Below, one piece after another: positions 1 to 8,083 of a DNA stretch of 64,000 nucleotides (within the stretch, counting starts at the first letter, position 1; each line of letters opens with the position of its first letter). The DNA comes from Rhodoferax sp. (lineage in GTDB: Bacteria; Pseudomonadota; Gammaproteobacteria; Burkholderiales; Burkholderiaceae_C). The stretch covers positions 1 to 64,000 of the forward strand of contig JARWZT010000001.1 in NCBI GenBank assembly GCA_029866205.1, written 5' to 3'. The translations under genes and the position numbers were made by a program. Below the pieces are notes generated by a model. That model saw only the letters and a list, made by a program, of their open reading frames with translations, was not told the DNA's origin and searched no databases.

Positions 1-161
1 GGCAGCACGTACAGCGGCAAGGCCACAAAGGCCAGCGGCAGGCCCAGGCTGCCGTAGGCCAGGCCGGCGCGGCGGGTGCTGAGCTGGGGGGGGTCGGCCG
101 TCTGCGCGGCCGCGGGCTCTGGCGGCACCGCGGTGTCGGCACCGCGGCCAGCGGGGTTCAT
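1..161 (-). CDS. MFS transporter, GPH/COG2211-like, N-terminal fragment
   Basis: Only the first 53 or so codons are present; the gene runs off the left edge. The start ATG (159-161) overlaps the stop of the upstream gene in an ATGA junction, so it is the fifth gene of the minus-strand lipid operon. After a polar Pro/Ala-rich head of about 28 residues comes LAYGSLGLPLAFVALPLYVL, a typical first membrane helix of glycoside-pentoside-hexuronide-type MFS carriers. Transporters of this class recur beside Cfa, DUF1365 and FAD-oxidoreductase genes in similar clusters. The substrate cannot be inferred, and the family call rests on one helix plus context. Confidence 0.7.
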   Translation of the reverse strand, partial: MNPAGRGADTAVPPEPAAAQTADPPQLSTRRAGLAYGSLGLPLAFVALPLYVL

Positions 162-739
162 GGCGTGCTGCCCAGCAGGGCTTCGCGCAGCAGCGGTTCA
201 CCGCTGCGGGCCGACAGCCAGATGCCGAAGAACAGCCGCGTGAACAGCGCTTCGGCCACCTCGCCCCGGTACTGGCCGTTGAAGTAGAAGCGTGCGGCTT
301 GGCCGGGGCGCTGCACGCCGGTCAGGCGGTCGCCCGCGCGCACATCGGGGAACAGCACCTGCATCGCGCCGGTCCAGCGGCCGCCGTCTTCGTCGTTGAT
401 CTCGGCCTGCCGCCGCATCTCTTTCAGCGAACGTTCGGCGATGCTGTCGCCGTCGAAAGCGCGCGCGTATTCGATCTCCAGCGCCAGCGGCACGGCCGCC
501 CAGTTGGCCGCGGCCTTTTGTGCACCGGTGAACAGCCAGATGTCGTACAGGTGCATGCCGAAAAAGCGCAGCCGGCCACCACCTTGCATGCGGGCGCCCG
601 GCAATTCCTTCAGCACCTCGGGCGGTGCCGCACGTTCTTGCGCTTGCACGGCCGGCGCCCAGCCCGCCAAGGCCAGCGCGGTGGCGGCGCCACCCAGGGC
701 CTGGCGGCGGTTGACGAGGGGGCCGTGTGGCAGGGGCAT
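158..739 (-). CDS. chalcone isomerase-like exported protein
   Basis: 193 residues. The N-terminus carries a twin-arginine-like signal (NRRQALGG followed by a hydrophobic stretch and VQAQ), so the mature protein should be periplasmic. The body resembles the bacterial chalcone-isomerase-like family: GRLRFFGMHLYDIWLF near residues 54-70, then an ALEIEYARAF segment, and a C-terminal LFTRLFFGIWL helix. The biochemical role of these bacterial proteins is not established and flavonoid chemistry is unlikely. It lies 44 nt after the Cfa-type methyltransferase gene and overlaps the MFS gene by 4 nt, so it is probably co-transcribed and linked to the same lipid modification. Confidence 0.78.
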   Translation of the reverse strand: MPLPHGPLVNRRQALGGAATALALAGWAPAVQAQERAAPPEVLKELPGARMQGGGRLRFFGMHLYDIWLFTGAQKAAANWAAVPLALEIEYARAFDGDSIAERSLKEMRRQAEINDEDGGRWTGAMQVLFPDVRAGDRLTGVQRPGQAARFYFNGQYRGEVAEALFTRLFFGIWLSARSGEPLLREALLGSTP

Positions 740-783
740 GGTGTGTGGGTGGCGGTTGGCGTGCAGGGCCTGGCGCGGCCTTC

Positions 784-2013
784 TCAGGCCTTGCGCAGCG
801 TGAACTGCATGACGCTGGTGTTGCCGGCGTCGAAAGCCGCTTCGCAGTAGGCCAGGTAGAACTCCCAGATGCGCATGAAGCGCGTGTCGAAGCCCAGCTG
901 ACGCACGGCGCGGTCCTGGTGCAGGAAGTCGGCGCGCCAGCGGCGCAAGGTTTCGGCGTAGTCGGTGCCGAAGTCCAGTTCGTTCACCACTTCCAGGCCG
1001 GCTTTGGCCGCCTGGGCGCGGAAGGCGCTGGGGCTGGGCAGCAGGCCGCCGGGGAAGATGTACTGCTGGATGAAGTCGGTGCCGCGCACGTAGCGGTCGA
1101 ACAGGTCGTCGCGGATGGTGATGCTCTGGATGCAGGCGTGGCCACCCGGCTTCAACTGGCGGTGGATGGTCTGGAAGTAGCTGTCCCAGTATTCACGGCC
1201 CACGGCCTCGAACATCTCGATGGAGGCGATGGCGTCGTAGGGCCCGTCGTCGATGTCGCGGTAGTCCTGCAGCCGCAGGTCGGCCTGGCCGCCCAGGCCT
1301 TGGCGGGCCAGGCGGTCTTGGGCAAAGGCCAGCTGTTCGGTGGACAGCGTCACACCCGTCACCCGCGCGCCCAGGTCGCGTGTGGCGGCTTCGGCCAGCG
1401 CGCCCCAGCCGCAGCCAATTTCCAGCAAGCGCTGCCCGGGCTGCAGCCGGCACTCGGCCAGCGCGCGCTGCACCTTGGCGTGCTGGGCAGCAGGCATGGG
1501 CTGGGCCAGGTCGCCGTTGAACCAGGCGCTGGAGTAGTTCATGGTCTCGTCCAGCCACAGCTTGTAGAACGCGTTGCCCAGGTCGTAGTGGGCGTGGATG
1601 TTCTTGCGGCTGCCGGCCTTGGAGTTGCGGTTCAGCAGGTGGCGCACGCGGTAGGCCAGGCGGCCCCACCAGCTGCCGTAGACCATGGCGTCGATGGCGT
1701 CGCGGTTGGCGACGAACAGCTTCAGCAGCGCGGCCAGGTCGGGCGTGGTCCAGTGGCCCTGGATGTAGCCCTCGGCGAAGCCGATGTCGCCGCTGCGCAG
1801 CGCGGCCTGGCACACGCCCCAGTCCAGCAGGCGCAACGAAGCGCGTGGTTCTGCCGCGGCGCCGCTGCCGAAGTGCAGCACCTCGCCGTCGGGCAGTTGC
1901 ACGTCCAGCGTGCCCACTTGCAGGCGGCGCAACAAGGCCAGGGCGGCGCGCGCGGCGGTGGGTGCGCCGGCGGGCAGGGTGAAGGCCTGGTGCGTGCGGG
2001 TGGAAACGTTCAT
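784..2013 (-). CDS. cfa: cyclopropane-fatty-acid synthase-type SAM methyltransferase
   Basis: 409 residues from the ATG at 2011-2013. An upstream in-frame extension exists but is low complexity and lacks family features. Family landmarks: HYDLGNAFYKLWLDETMNYS in the middle, the SAM-binding LLEIGCGWGALAEAATR loop, SIEMFEAVG, and a C-terminal helix ending MRIWEFYLAYCEAAF. The enzyme transfers a methyl or methylene group from S-adenosylmethionine to unsaturated acyl chains of membrane phospholipids. In an operon with DUF1365, an FAD oxidoreductase and a light-type MerR regulator, the product may be a furan or methylated fatty acid rather than a simple cyclopropane; that is inference from related clusters. 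Confidence 0.92.
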   Translation of the reverse strand: MNVSTRTHQAFTLPAGAPTAARAALALLRRLQVGTLDVQLPDGEVLHFGSGAAAEPRASLRLLDWGVCQAALRSGDIGFAEGYIQGHWTTPDLAALLKLFVANRDAIDAMVYGSWWGRLAYRVRHLLNRNSKAGSRKNIHAHYDLGNAFYKLWLDETMNYSSAWFNGDLAQPMPAAQHAKVQRALAECRLQPGQRLLEIGCGWGALAEAATRDLGARVTGVTLSTEQLAFAQDRLARQGLGGQADLRLQDYRDIDDGPYDAIASIEMFEAVGREYWDSYFQTIHRQLKPGGHACIQSITIRDDLFDRYVRGTDFIQQYIFPGGLLPSPSAFRAQAAKAGLEVVNELDFGTDYAETLRRWRADFLHQDRAVRQLGFDTRFMRIWEFYLAYCEAAFDAGNTSVMQFTLRKA

Positions 2014-2084
2014 GGCGTCGTCGTTCGGCGTCGGGGGTGTCGGGGGCGTGCGGTGCAGTGTCGCAGCAGCGGGCAGGGGCCGCT

Positions 2085-2870
2085 TCAGCGGCTGGTGAAA
2101 GCCGCCGGCGGTGCAGGCTTGCTGAAGAAGGGCACGCGCTTGAGCCACAGCTGCAGCGCCTGCCAGTGGATGCGGGCCACCACGGCCACCGTCATCAGCG
2201 GCATGCCGAAGAAGGCGGCGCGTGCGGCCGGGGCGGTCAACGGGGCCAGCTGGCCGCTGACGCTGGTCAGCAGCAGCGGGCCTTGGGCGTCGTCGTGTTC
2301 CACGCGCGCCACGATGCGGTCGGCCGTGCGCATGAAGCGGAAGCGGTAGCCCCCTTCCACGCGGCAGAACGGCGACACGTGCATCTGCTTGGCCGCGTGC
2401 AGTTCCTGGCCGAAACCCAGCCGGGCGCCGGTCAGCACATAACAGTGGCGTTCGCCGAAGGTGTTGTTCACCTCGGCCACCACGGCGGCCAGCGTGCCGT
2501 CGGCGCGGTGGCAGTACCAGAAGCTGACCGGCTTGAACACATAACCCAGCACACGCGGGTAGGTCTGCAGCCAGGCCTCGCCGTCGGCGTCGTGCACACC
2601 TTCGCGCTGCAGCAGTTCGTCCAACCAGGCCAGGGCGTCGGCGCGGCCGTCGCCGTGGTCGCGGTCGTGGAAGGCCAGCAGGCCGAAACCGTTGCGGCGC
2701 AAGGCCGCACAAGGCTGGTGCCGCAGCACGCGCATGGGCAGCAGCAGGAAGTAGGTGCTGTAGGCGAACGCGTGGGTCGCCGGGCGCAGCCGCTGGTGCC
2801 GCACCACACCGGTGGCCAGCAAGGGCTGGCCGGTCGGGGTGGGCGGTGGCTCGGCGGTGTCCAGGGGCAT
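2085..2870 (-). CDS. DUF1365 family protein
   Basis: 261 residues from the ATG at 2868-2870. Conserved DUF1365 features are visible: an N-terminal RHQRLRPATHAFAY, FGLLAFHDRDHGDG, the central LGYVFKPVSFWYCHR motif, and VAEVNNTFGERHCYVL. The molecular function is unknown, but the gene almost always sits with a Cfa-type methyltransferase and a COG2907 FAD oxidoreductase, as here. Spacing is 50 nt from the upstream FAD gene and 71 nt to the methyltransferase. A short GC-rich hairpin (gccgcttcagcggc) overlaps the stop codon. Confidence 0.88.
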   Translation of the reverse strand: MPLDTAEPPPTPTGQPLLATGVVRHQRLRPATHAFAYSTYFLLLPMRVLRHQPCAALRRNGFGLLAFHDRDHGDGRADALAWLDELLQREGVHDADGEAWLQTYPRVLGYVFKPVSFWYCHRADGTLAAVVAEVNNTFGERHCYVLTGARLGFGQELHAAKQMHVSPFCRVEGGYRFRFMRTADRIVARVEHDDAQGPLLLTSVSGQLAPLTAPAARAAFFGMPLMTVAVVARIHWQALQLWLKRVPFFSKPAPPAAFTSR

Positions 2871-2920
2871 GTTTTGGCGGCTTGGTTTGGGCGGGTGTGG
2901 TGGTCGGACGTGGCCCTGGT

Positions 2921-4273
2921 TCAGGCCGCCGCCACGGCGGTGGGCTGTTGCGCCCACTGTGCCAGCAGGTCTTGCGCCACCTGTTCGCCCGACATCAAAC
3001 CGTCCTCGTGGAAGCCATAACGTGTCCAGGCGCCGCAGAACCACAGGCCGTCGCGGCCCTGCAGCGTGTGCAGGCGGCGCTGCGCGGCGATGGCGGCACC
3101 GTCGAAGACCGGGTGCGCGTACTCAAAGCGCTGCACCACCCGGTCGGCCGCGATGGGCCGCGCCGGGTTCAGCGACACGATGACCGGCCGCTGCCAAGGC
3201 AGGGGTTGCAGGCGGTTGATCAGGTAGTGCAAACACACACGCGCCTGCTCGCGCCCGTCTTCGGCCGCGCGTTCGTAGTTCCAGGCCGCCCAGGCCAGCT
3301 CGCGCCGCGGCAGCACGCCGGTGTCGGTGTGCAGCACGGCTTCATTGGCCTGGTAGCGGATGGCGCCCAGCAGGCTGCGTTCGGCCGGGCTGGCGTCGTG
3401 CAGCAGGGCCAGGGCCTGGTCGCTGTGGCAGGCCATCACCACCTCGTCGAAACGCTCAGCGCCCTGGGCCGTCAGCACCACCACGCCGGCCGGGCCGGTG
3501 TGGCCGGGCAAGCGGCGCACCGACTGCACCGGCGTGTTCAGCCGCGCGTCGTGCAGACCGGCGACGATCTTCTTGACGTATTCGCGGGAGCCGCCACGCA
3601 CCGTGTGCCACTGCGGCCGGTCGCTCACCTGGATGAGCCCGTGGTTGTGGCAGAAGCGCACCAGCGTGGCGATGGGGAAGCGCAACATCTGCTCGGTGGG
3701 GCAGGACCAGATGCAGCCCACCATGGGCAGCAGGTAGCCCTCGCGGAAACGCGGGCCAAAACCTTCGCGGTCCAGGAAATCGCCGATGGGTTCTTCCAGC
3801 GCCAGCGCCGGCTCACCGCGTTCTTCGGCCAAGGCCAGCGCGGTGGCCAGGCGGTTGAAGCGCAGGATGTCGGCCAGCATGCCCAGGAAACGGGGCGACA
3901 GCAGGTTGCGGCGTTGTGCGAACACGCTGTTCAGGTTGGTGCCGGCCCATTCCAGCCCGCTGCTGGGCACCTGCACTGAAAACGACATGTCCGACGGTGC
4001 GGTGTCCACCTGCAGGTCGGCGAACAGCTTCAGCAGGCGCGGGTAGGTGCGGTGGTTGAACACCAGGAAACCGGTGTCCACGCCGTGGGTGACGCCGTCC
4101 AGCGTGAGGTCCACCGTGTGGGCATGACCGCCGAAGTAGTGGCCGGCTTCGAACAGCGTGACCTGGGCGTGGGCCTGCAGCGCGCGGGCGGCCGCCAGGC
4201 CGCTGATGCCGGCGCCGATGACGGCGACGCGGCGGGTGCCGGGGGCGGGCGTGCTGTGTGGGTGGGCGCTCAT
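2921..4273 (-). CDS. FAD-dependent amine-oxidase-like oxidoreductase (COG2907 type)
   Basis: 450 residues from the ATG at 4271-4273. The N-terminal dinucleotide-binding fold is clear (AVIGAGISGLAAARAL, residues about 17-32, acidic strand end at LFEAGHYFGG). NAD(P)-binding Rossmann-like and flavin amine oxidase signatures follow, with a conserved DTGFLVFNHRTYPRL and a C-terminal GLWFCGAWTRYGFHEDGLMSG that closes the FAD site. It is first in the minus-strand operon with DUF1365, the Cfa-type methyltransferase, the chalcone-isomerase-like protein and the MFS carrier. Likely role: oxidation or desaturation of an acyl chain methylated by the Cfa partner; the substrate is not shown by the sequence. 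Confidence 0.9.
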   Translation of the reverse strand: MSAHPHSTPAPGTRRVAVIGAGISGLAAARALQAHAQVTLFEAGHYFGGHAHTVDLTLDGVTHGVDTGFLVFNHRTYPRLLKLFADLQVDTAPSDMSFSVQVPSSGLEWAGTNLNSVFAQRRNLLSPRFLGMLADILRFNRLATALALAEERGEPALALEEPIGDFLDREGFGPRFREGYLLPMVGCIWSCPTEQMLRFPIATLVRFCHNHGLIQVSDRPQWHTVRGGSREYVKKIVAGLHDARLNTPVQSVRRLPGHTGPAGVVVLTAQGAERFDEVVMACHSDQALALLHDASPAERSLLGAIRYQANEAVLHTDTGVLPRRELAWAAWNYERAAEDGREQARVCLHYLINRLQPLPWQRPVIVSLNPARPIAADRVVQRFEYAHPVFDGAAIAAQRRLHTLQGRDGLWFCGAWTRYGFHEDGLMSGEQVAQDLLAQWAQQPTAVAAA

Positions 4274-4451
4274 GCCGACGCCCCTTGCAGCGCTGCGTGC
4301 TGCGCTGCGGCTGTAGAGGCTGTCGTGCGGCGCCCCTGGGCCAACAGAGGAGGGAGGAGGGAGGAGGAGAACAGCCCAGGGATTGCAGCCGCCAAAGCAG
4401 GCCGGCCGCACGACAGGAAAACGGTGGCGTGCCCAGGGCCCGCCATGGCCG

Positions 4452-4480
4452 TTGAGACGCGGCGGCGCGGAGAAAGTTCC
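4452..4480 (-). promoter_or_regulatory. candidate sigma-E (ECF) promoter for the lipid operon
   Basis: On the minus strand the sequence reads GGAACTT, 15 nt, GTCTCAA. This is very close to the E. coli-type sigma-E pattern (GGAACTT, 15-16 nt, GTC-AA). It lies about 180 nt upstream of the FAD oxidoreductase start and points toward it. The 342-nt stretch 4274-4615 between that gene and the glutathione peroxidase holds no other convincing gene, so this is the best candidate promoter of the five-gene operon. No sigma factor or anti-sigma gene is in the window. Confidence 0.6.
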
Positions 4481-4615
4481 GCAAAGTAGTGTTGCTGCAA
4501 GGGCATGGCGGGTCGTGGGTGCGGAAGGTTCATGGCGCTGACCCTGGGTTGTACGCGGGCCCTGCGCGTTTGGATGCAGCGGGAGAACCCGCGGCCGCTG
4601 TGGGTGCGTGGGTGC

Positions 4616-5245
4616 TCAGCTGGCGCCCAGCAGGCGTTCCACGTCTTTCAGGAAAGCCGGGTCCAGCGGGTCGGTGTCGCTGCCATGGCTGAACACCTGC
4701 TGGCCGTCGCGGCCCACGATGTATTTGTGGAAGTTCCACTTCGGCACCTTGCCTGTGCGTTCGGCCAGCGCGCGGAACAGCGGGTTGGGCGTGTCGCGGC
4801 CGCCGGGCATCACGCTGCTCTTGGCGAACATCGGGAAGCGCACGTTGAAGGTGTTTTCGCAGAAGTCGGCGATGGCGGCGTTGTTGCCCAGTTCCTGGCC
4901 ACCGAAGTCGCCCGACGGGAAGCCCAGCACCACCAGACCGCGTGGGCCGTAACGCTGGTTCAGCGTTTCCAGCGACTTGTACTGCGGCGTGTAACCACAC
5001 TTGCTGGCCGTGTTCACCACCACCACCACCTTGCCCGCGTACTGGCACAGGGCCTGTGGTTTTTCGTCTTGCAGGCGCGGCTGCGTGAACTGCAGCAGGG
5101 CCGGGCAGGCGGCGGCCGGGGTGGCCGGTGCCGGCCGCGCGGCCTGGGCACGGGCCGGCGAAGGCCAGACCGCCAAAACCGCCAAAACCACCCAAAGGGC
5201 CAGGGCAGCGCCGAAGAGCGTCCGGTGAAAACTGGTCTTGTGCAT
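4616..5245 (-). CDS. exported glutathione peroxidase family protein
   Basis: 209 residues with a clear signal peptide (charged start, hydrophobic stretch to about residue 28, then an Ala/Pro linker), so it should act in the periplasm. Family signatures: catalytic Cys in VNTASKCGYT, and the Trp region KWNFHKYIVGRDG. The segment that normally reads FPCNQFG with the catalytic Gln is FPSGDFGGQE here, so the usual Gln position is Asp. The protein probably reduces peroxides, with thioredoxin-like donors as likely as glutathione. It is transcribed away from the MerR regulator and toward the lipid operon, but a 342-nt gap and the candidate sigma-E promoter separate the two units. Confidence 0.88.
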   Translation of the reverse strand: MHKTSFHRTLFGAALALWVVLAVLAVWPSPARAQAARPAPATPAAACPALLQFTQPRLQDEKPQALCQYAGKVVVVVNTASKCGYTPQYKSLETLNQRYGPRGLVVLGFPSGDFGGQELGNNAAIADFCENTFNVRFPMFAKSSVMPGGRDTPNPLFRALAERTGKVPKWNFHKYIVGRDGQQVFSHGSDTDPLDPAFLKDVERLLGAS

Positions 5246-5278
5246 GTTTTGTCCTGTGCAAACTATGGGCGGCGAGCT

Positions 5279-5307
5279 ATATTAGGCCAAATTCTTCAAC
5301 CCTTCAA
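5279..5307 (-). promoter_or_regulatory. candidate sigma-70 promoter of the glutathione peroxidase gene
   Basis: The minus strand shows TTGAAG (5302-5307), a 17-nt spacer, and TAATAT (5279-5284), a good vegetative promoter match 34 nt upstream of the start codon. It lies in the 96-nt divergent region shared with the MerR/B12 regulator, so that regulator could also act here. Confidence 0.5.
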
Positions 5308-5317
5308 ACTTTTGTCC

Positions 5318-5329
5318 AAGACAGGTCTT
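5318..5329. promoter_or_regulatory. short inverted repeat in the divergent gpx / MerR region
   Basis: AAGAC-AG-GTCTT, two 5-nt arms around 2 nt, 12 nt before the MerR-type start codon. It could be an autoregulatory operator. It is short and does not match a consensus I can name with certainty. Confidence 0.25.
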
Positions 5330-5341
5330 AGAGGGTCCACC

Positions 5342-6283
5342 ATGAACGAACGTGTCCGAACCGAACGCCTGACGCTGTCCATCGCCGCGGTGGAACGCGA
5401 CACCGGCCTGTCCAAAGACACGCTGCGCGTCTGGGAGCGCCGCTACAACTTTCCGGTGCCGGGGCGTGACGCCCAAGGCGAACGCGCCTACCCGCTGGAC
5501 CAGGTGGAAAAGCTGCGCCTGCTCAAGCGTCTGCTGGACGCCGGCCACCGCCCGGGCCGCGTGGTGCCGCTTAGCATGGCCGACCTGGACGCCCTGGCCT
5601 CGGCCAGTGGCGACGCCGCCCGGCCCGCGCCGCCGCCGGTGCTGGCCCCCGACGATGTGCAGGAGCACCTGGCGCTGATCCGCGCGCACGACGCCCGTGG
5701 CCTGCGCCGTGCGCTGCTGCGCCTGCTGGCCCGCGCCGGTGTCACGCGTTTTGTGCTGGACGTGATGGGCCCGCTGAACGTGGCCGTGGGCGACGCCTGG
5801 ATCCGCGGGCAGTTGGAAATCTTCGAAGAACACCTGTACAGCGAGGTCATCCAGGGTGTGATGCGCCAGGCCCTGGCGTCCGTGCCCGAACCCCGCCCCG
5901 AAGCCCGCCCGCGTGTGCTGCTGACCACCTTCCCCGGGGAATCCCATGGCCTGGGCCTGCTGATGGCCGAGGCCGTGTTGGCGCTGGACGGCGCAGACTG
6001 CCTGTCGTTGGGCGTGCAAACACCGCTGTGGGACGTGGTGCTGGCCGCCCAGGCCTACCGCGCCGACGTGGTGGCCCTGGGCTTCACCGGGGTGATGAAC
6101 CCCAACCAGGTGGTGGACGGCCTGCTGGAGCTGCGCAGCAAACTGCCCGAGTCCACGGCCCTGTGGGCCGGTGGCAGCGCGCCTGTGCTGCACCGCCGGC
6201 CGTTGGACGGTGTGCTGGCCCTGGCCTCGCTGCAGGCTTTGCCCGAGGCGCTGGAAGCCTGGCGCCTCGCGCACAACGGCTGA
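5342..6283 (+). CDS. MerR-family regulator with B12-binding domain (LitR/CarH-like)
   Basis: 313 residues from the ATG at 5342. The N-terminal MerR helix-turn-helix is clear (LSIAAVERDTGLSKDTLRVW then ERRYNFPVPGRDAQGERAY, residues 10-45). A helical bundle occupies roughly 110-190 and a cobalamin-binding Rossmann domain 190-313. The B12 signature is PGESHGLGLLMAE with His202, the lower axial ligand position in this family, followed by VALGFTGVMNPNQVVDGL and ALWAGGSA. LitR/CarH proteins use adenosylcobalamin as a light sensor and repress genes in the dark. Light control here, with the lipid operon or the peroxidase gene as target, is inference. A ferritin-like gene follows 145 nt downstream. 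Confidence 0.87.
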   Translation: MNERVRTERLTLSIAAVERDTGLSKDTLRVWERRYNFPVPGRDAQGERAYPLDQVEKLRLLKRLLDAGHRPGRVVPLSMADLDALASASGDAARPAPPPVLAPDDVQEHLALIRAHDARGLRRALLRLLARAGVTRFVLDVMGPLNVAVGDAWIRGQLEIFEEHLYSEVIQGVMRQALASVPEPRPEARPRVLLTTFPGESHGLGLLMAEAVLALDGADCLSLGVQTPLWDVVLAAQAYRADVVALGFTGVMNPNQVVDGLLELRSKLPESTALWAGGSAPVLHRRPLDGVLALASLQALPEALEAWRLAHNG

Positions 6284-6428
6284 CCTCGCCCCGCCTGGCC
6301 CAAGCTGGGCGCCCGCAGCGGGCTGGCCGACCCTGCGCGACCTTGTCGCTTGTCGGGGCACCGTAGCGGCCTGTCCATGGCGCGGTGCACCGCATTAAAC
6401 TTCCGGGGTTCACACCGAGGTCACAACC

Positions 6429-7313
6429 ATGCTTTACCCCGAACTCTTCAAGCAGCTCGAAGCCGTGCGCTGGAGCATGGACACCGACATCCCCTGGGAC
6501 AAGTTCGACGCCAGCCAGCTGACCGAAGAGCAGGCCCAGACCATCAAGATGAACGCCATCACGGAATGGGCGGCGCTGCCGGCCACCGAGATGTTCCTGC
6601 GCGACAACCGCAACGACAGTGACTTCAGCGCTTTCATGAGCGTGTGGTTCTTCGAGGAGCAGAAACACAGCCTGGTGCTGATGGAGTACCTCAAGCGCTT
6701 CCGGCCCGACCTGGTGCCCACCGAAGAAGAGCTGCACGCCGTGCGTTTCGAGTTCGACCCGGCGCCGGCCCTGGAAACGCTGATGCTGCACTTCTGCGGC
6801 GAGATCCGCCTGAACCACTGGTACCGCCGCGCCGCCGAATGGCACAGCGAACCCGTCATCAAGGCCATCTACGAAACCCTGGCCCGCGACGAAGCCCGCC
6901 ACGGCGGTGCCTACCTGCGCTACATGAAGCGCGCGATGACCAAGTTCGGCGACGAAGCCAAGGCCGCTTTTGCCAAGGTGGGCGTGCTGATGGCCAGCGC
7001 CCGCCGCACGGCCCAGGCCCTGCACCCGACCAACCTGCACGTGAACGTGCAGCTGTTCCCGCGCGACACCATCCAAAGCCGCCTGCCCAACCCCGAGTGG
7101 CTGGAACAGTGGCTGGACAAGCAGATCCAGTTCGACGCCGTGTGGGAGACCAAGGTCGTCGACCGCATCCTGCACAACCTGAGCCTGCTGATGGAACGCA
7201 GCTTCGCCAGCGTGCAAGAGCTCAACCGCTTCCGCAAGGAAGTGACGGCCCGCGTGACCGCGGCTTCGGCGGCGGCTGCAGCCACCGGTAACCCGGCGAC
7301 CGGCACAGCCTGA
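6429..7313 (+). CDS. ferritin-like diiron protein
   Basis: 294 residues, mostly helical. Two carboxylate-histidine motifs typical of ferritin-like diiron folds are visible: FFEEQKHS (about residues 75-82) and RDEARHGG (about 155-162). Accompanying glutamates lie in TEWAALPATEMF and CGEIRLNHWY. The tail is Ala-rich and probably disordered. Length and layout resemble acyl-ACP-desaturase-like or rubrerythrin-like proteins more than storage ferritin. A diiron oxidase role in lipid chemistry would fit the nearby operon, but no substrate can be assigned. Nearly all its Phe codons are TTC, matching the strong GC3 bias of the first 10 kb. Confidence 0.75.
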   Translation: MLYPELFKQLEAVRWSMDTDIPWDKFDASQLTEEQAQTIKMNAITEWAALPATEMFLRDNRNDSDFSAFMSVWFFEEQKHSLVLMEYLKRFRPDLVPTEEELHAVRFEFDPAPALETLMLHFCGEIRLNHWYRRAAEWHSEPVIKAIYETLARDEARHGGAYLRYMKRAMTKFGDEAKAAFAKVGVLMASARRTAQALHPTNLHVNVQLFPRDTIQSRLPNPEWLEQWLDKQIQFDAVWETKVVDRILHNLSLLMERSFASVQELNRFRKEVTARVTAASAAAAATGNPATGTA

Positions 7314-7351
7314 AGCGCGGTTCAACAAGCGCGGTTCGCACCGCACCATGA

Positions 7352-7377
7352 AAAACGCCGGCGCTTGCCGGCGTTTT
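7352..7377. terminator. bidirectional intrinsic terminator
   Basis: Perfect 11-bp stem AAAACGCCGGC / GCCGGCGTTTT with a GCTT loop, followed by TCTTT on the plus strand and A/T-rich on the other side. It sits between the convergent ferritin-like (+) and GST (-) genes and should stop transcription from both. Confidence 0.88.
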
Positions 7378-7392
7378 CTTTGGTGTCAGCGT

Positions 7393-8049
7393 TCAGCCCT
7401 TTTTGACCATGCCGTCTTGCGCGGCCTTGCGGTCGGCGGCCACCTTTTGCGCGCTGGGGCGTTCGCCGATCAGCTTGCTGTAGGCCTTCCAGTCCACGCC
7501 GGCCTTGGCCAGCAGGTCTTCACCCAGCACCAGGCGCGTGGACATGCCCACCAGGGGCAGGCTGGCCCAGGCCGAACAGTCGGCGGCGGTGAACTGCGCG
7601 CCAGCCACGTAAGGCCCGAACTTCGCCAGGCGCTGGAAGGCCGCGATGTTCTTGCTGAGCTGCTTGCCCACACGTTCCTTGGTGCTGTCGCTGGCCGTGC
7701 CGCCGAAGAAGGCCTGGCCGTAGAGCTCGCGCGCCACCAGTTCCAGGTGCAGGTCGATGAAGGTGCAGAGCTCGCGCACCTTGGCGGCTTCGAAGGGGTC
7801 GGCCGGCACCAGCGGCGGCGTGCCGGGGTGGGCGGCTTCGATGTAGTCCAGCATCACCTGGCTTTCGCACAGCGTGCCCTGGGGTGTGCGCAAGAACGGA
7901 ATCTTGCCCAGCGGCGACGCGGCCAGGATGCCCTCGTCCTTGCTGCCGGTGCCCACGAACTGTTCTTCGAAGGGGATGCCTTTTTCCAGCAAGGCCAGTT
8001 TGACCTTGTTGTAGTAGTTGCTGATGGCAAAGCCGCAGAGCGTGATCAT
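7393..8049 (-). CDS. glutathione S-transferase
   Basis: 218 residues with the normal two-domain GST layout. A thioredoxin-like N-terminal domain (about 1-78) contains LGKIPFLRTPQGTLCESQVM, the glutathione gamma-glutamyl-binding turn with cis-Pro and the ES pair. The all-helical domain follows, with the conserved AQFTAADCSAWASLPL N-capping box near residues 150-165. The N-terminal SNYYNKVKLALLE helix carries the candidate activating Ser/Tyr. It conjugates or reduces cytosolic electrophiles or peroxides; the substrate is unknown. It is last in a minus-strand series glnE - rhombosortase - EamA - GST and 34 nt after the EamA gene. Confidence 0.9.
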   Translation of the reverse strand: MITLCGFAISNYYNKVKLALLEKGIPFEEQFVGTGSKDEGILAASPLGKIPFLRTPQGTLCESQVMLDYIEAAHPGTPPLVPADPFEAAKVRELCTFIDLHLELVARELYGQAFFGGTASDSTKERVGKQLSKNIAAFQRLAKFGPYVAGAQFTAADCSAWASLPLVGMSTRLVLGEDLLAKAGVDWKAYSKLIGERPSAQKVAADRKAAQDGMVKKG

Positions 8050-8083
8050 CGGTGTCTCCTTCGTGGTGGGAATGTGCAGCGCT

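Noticed and set aside
727-2349. Long plus-strand open frames over the cfa region
   Set aside because: They mirror cfa and DUF1365 in another frame; GC-rich DNA keeps antisense frames open.
784-2712. A 642-residue version of the Cfa protein
   Set aside because: The extra N-terminal 233 residues are Arg/Pro-rich, overlap DUF1365 in another frame, and lack conservation signs; the ATG at 2013 gives the normal length.
5240-5260. Two TGTGCA hexamers 15 nt apart as a LitR operator
   Set aside because: They are direct, not inverted, and one covers the gpx start codon; too weak to call.
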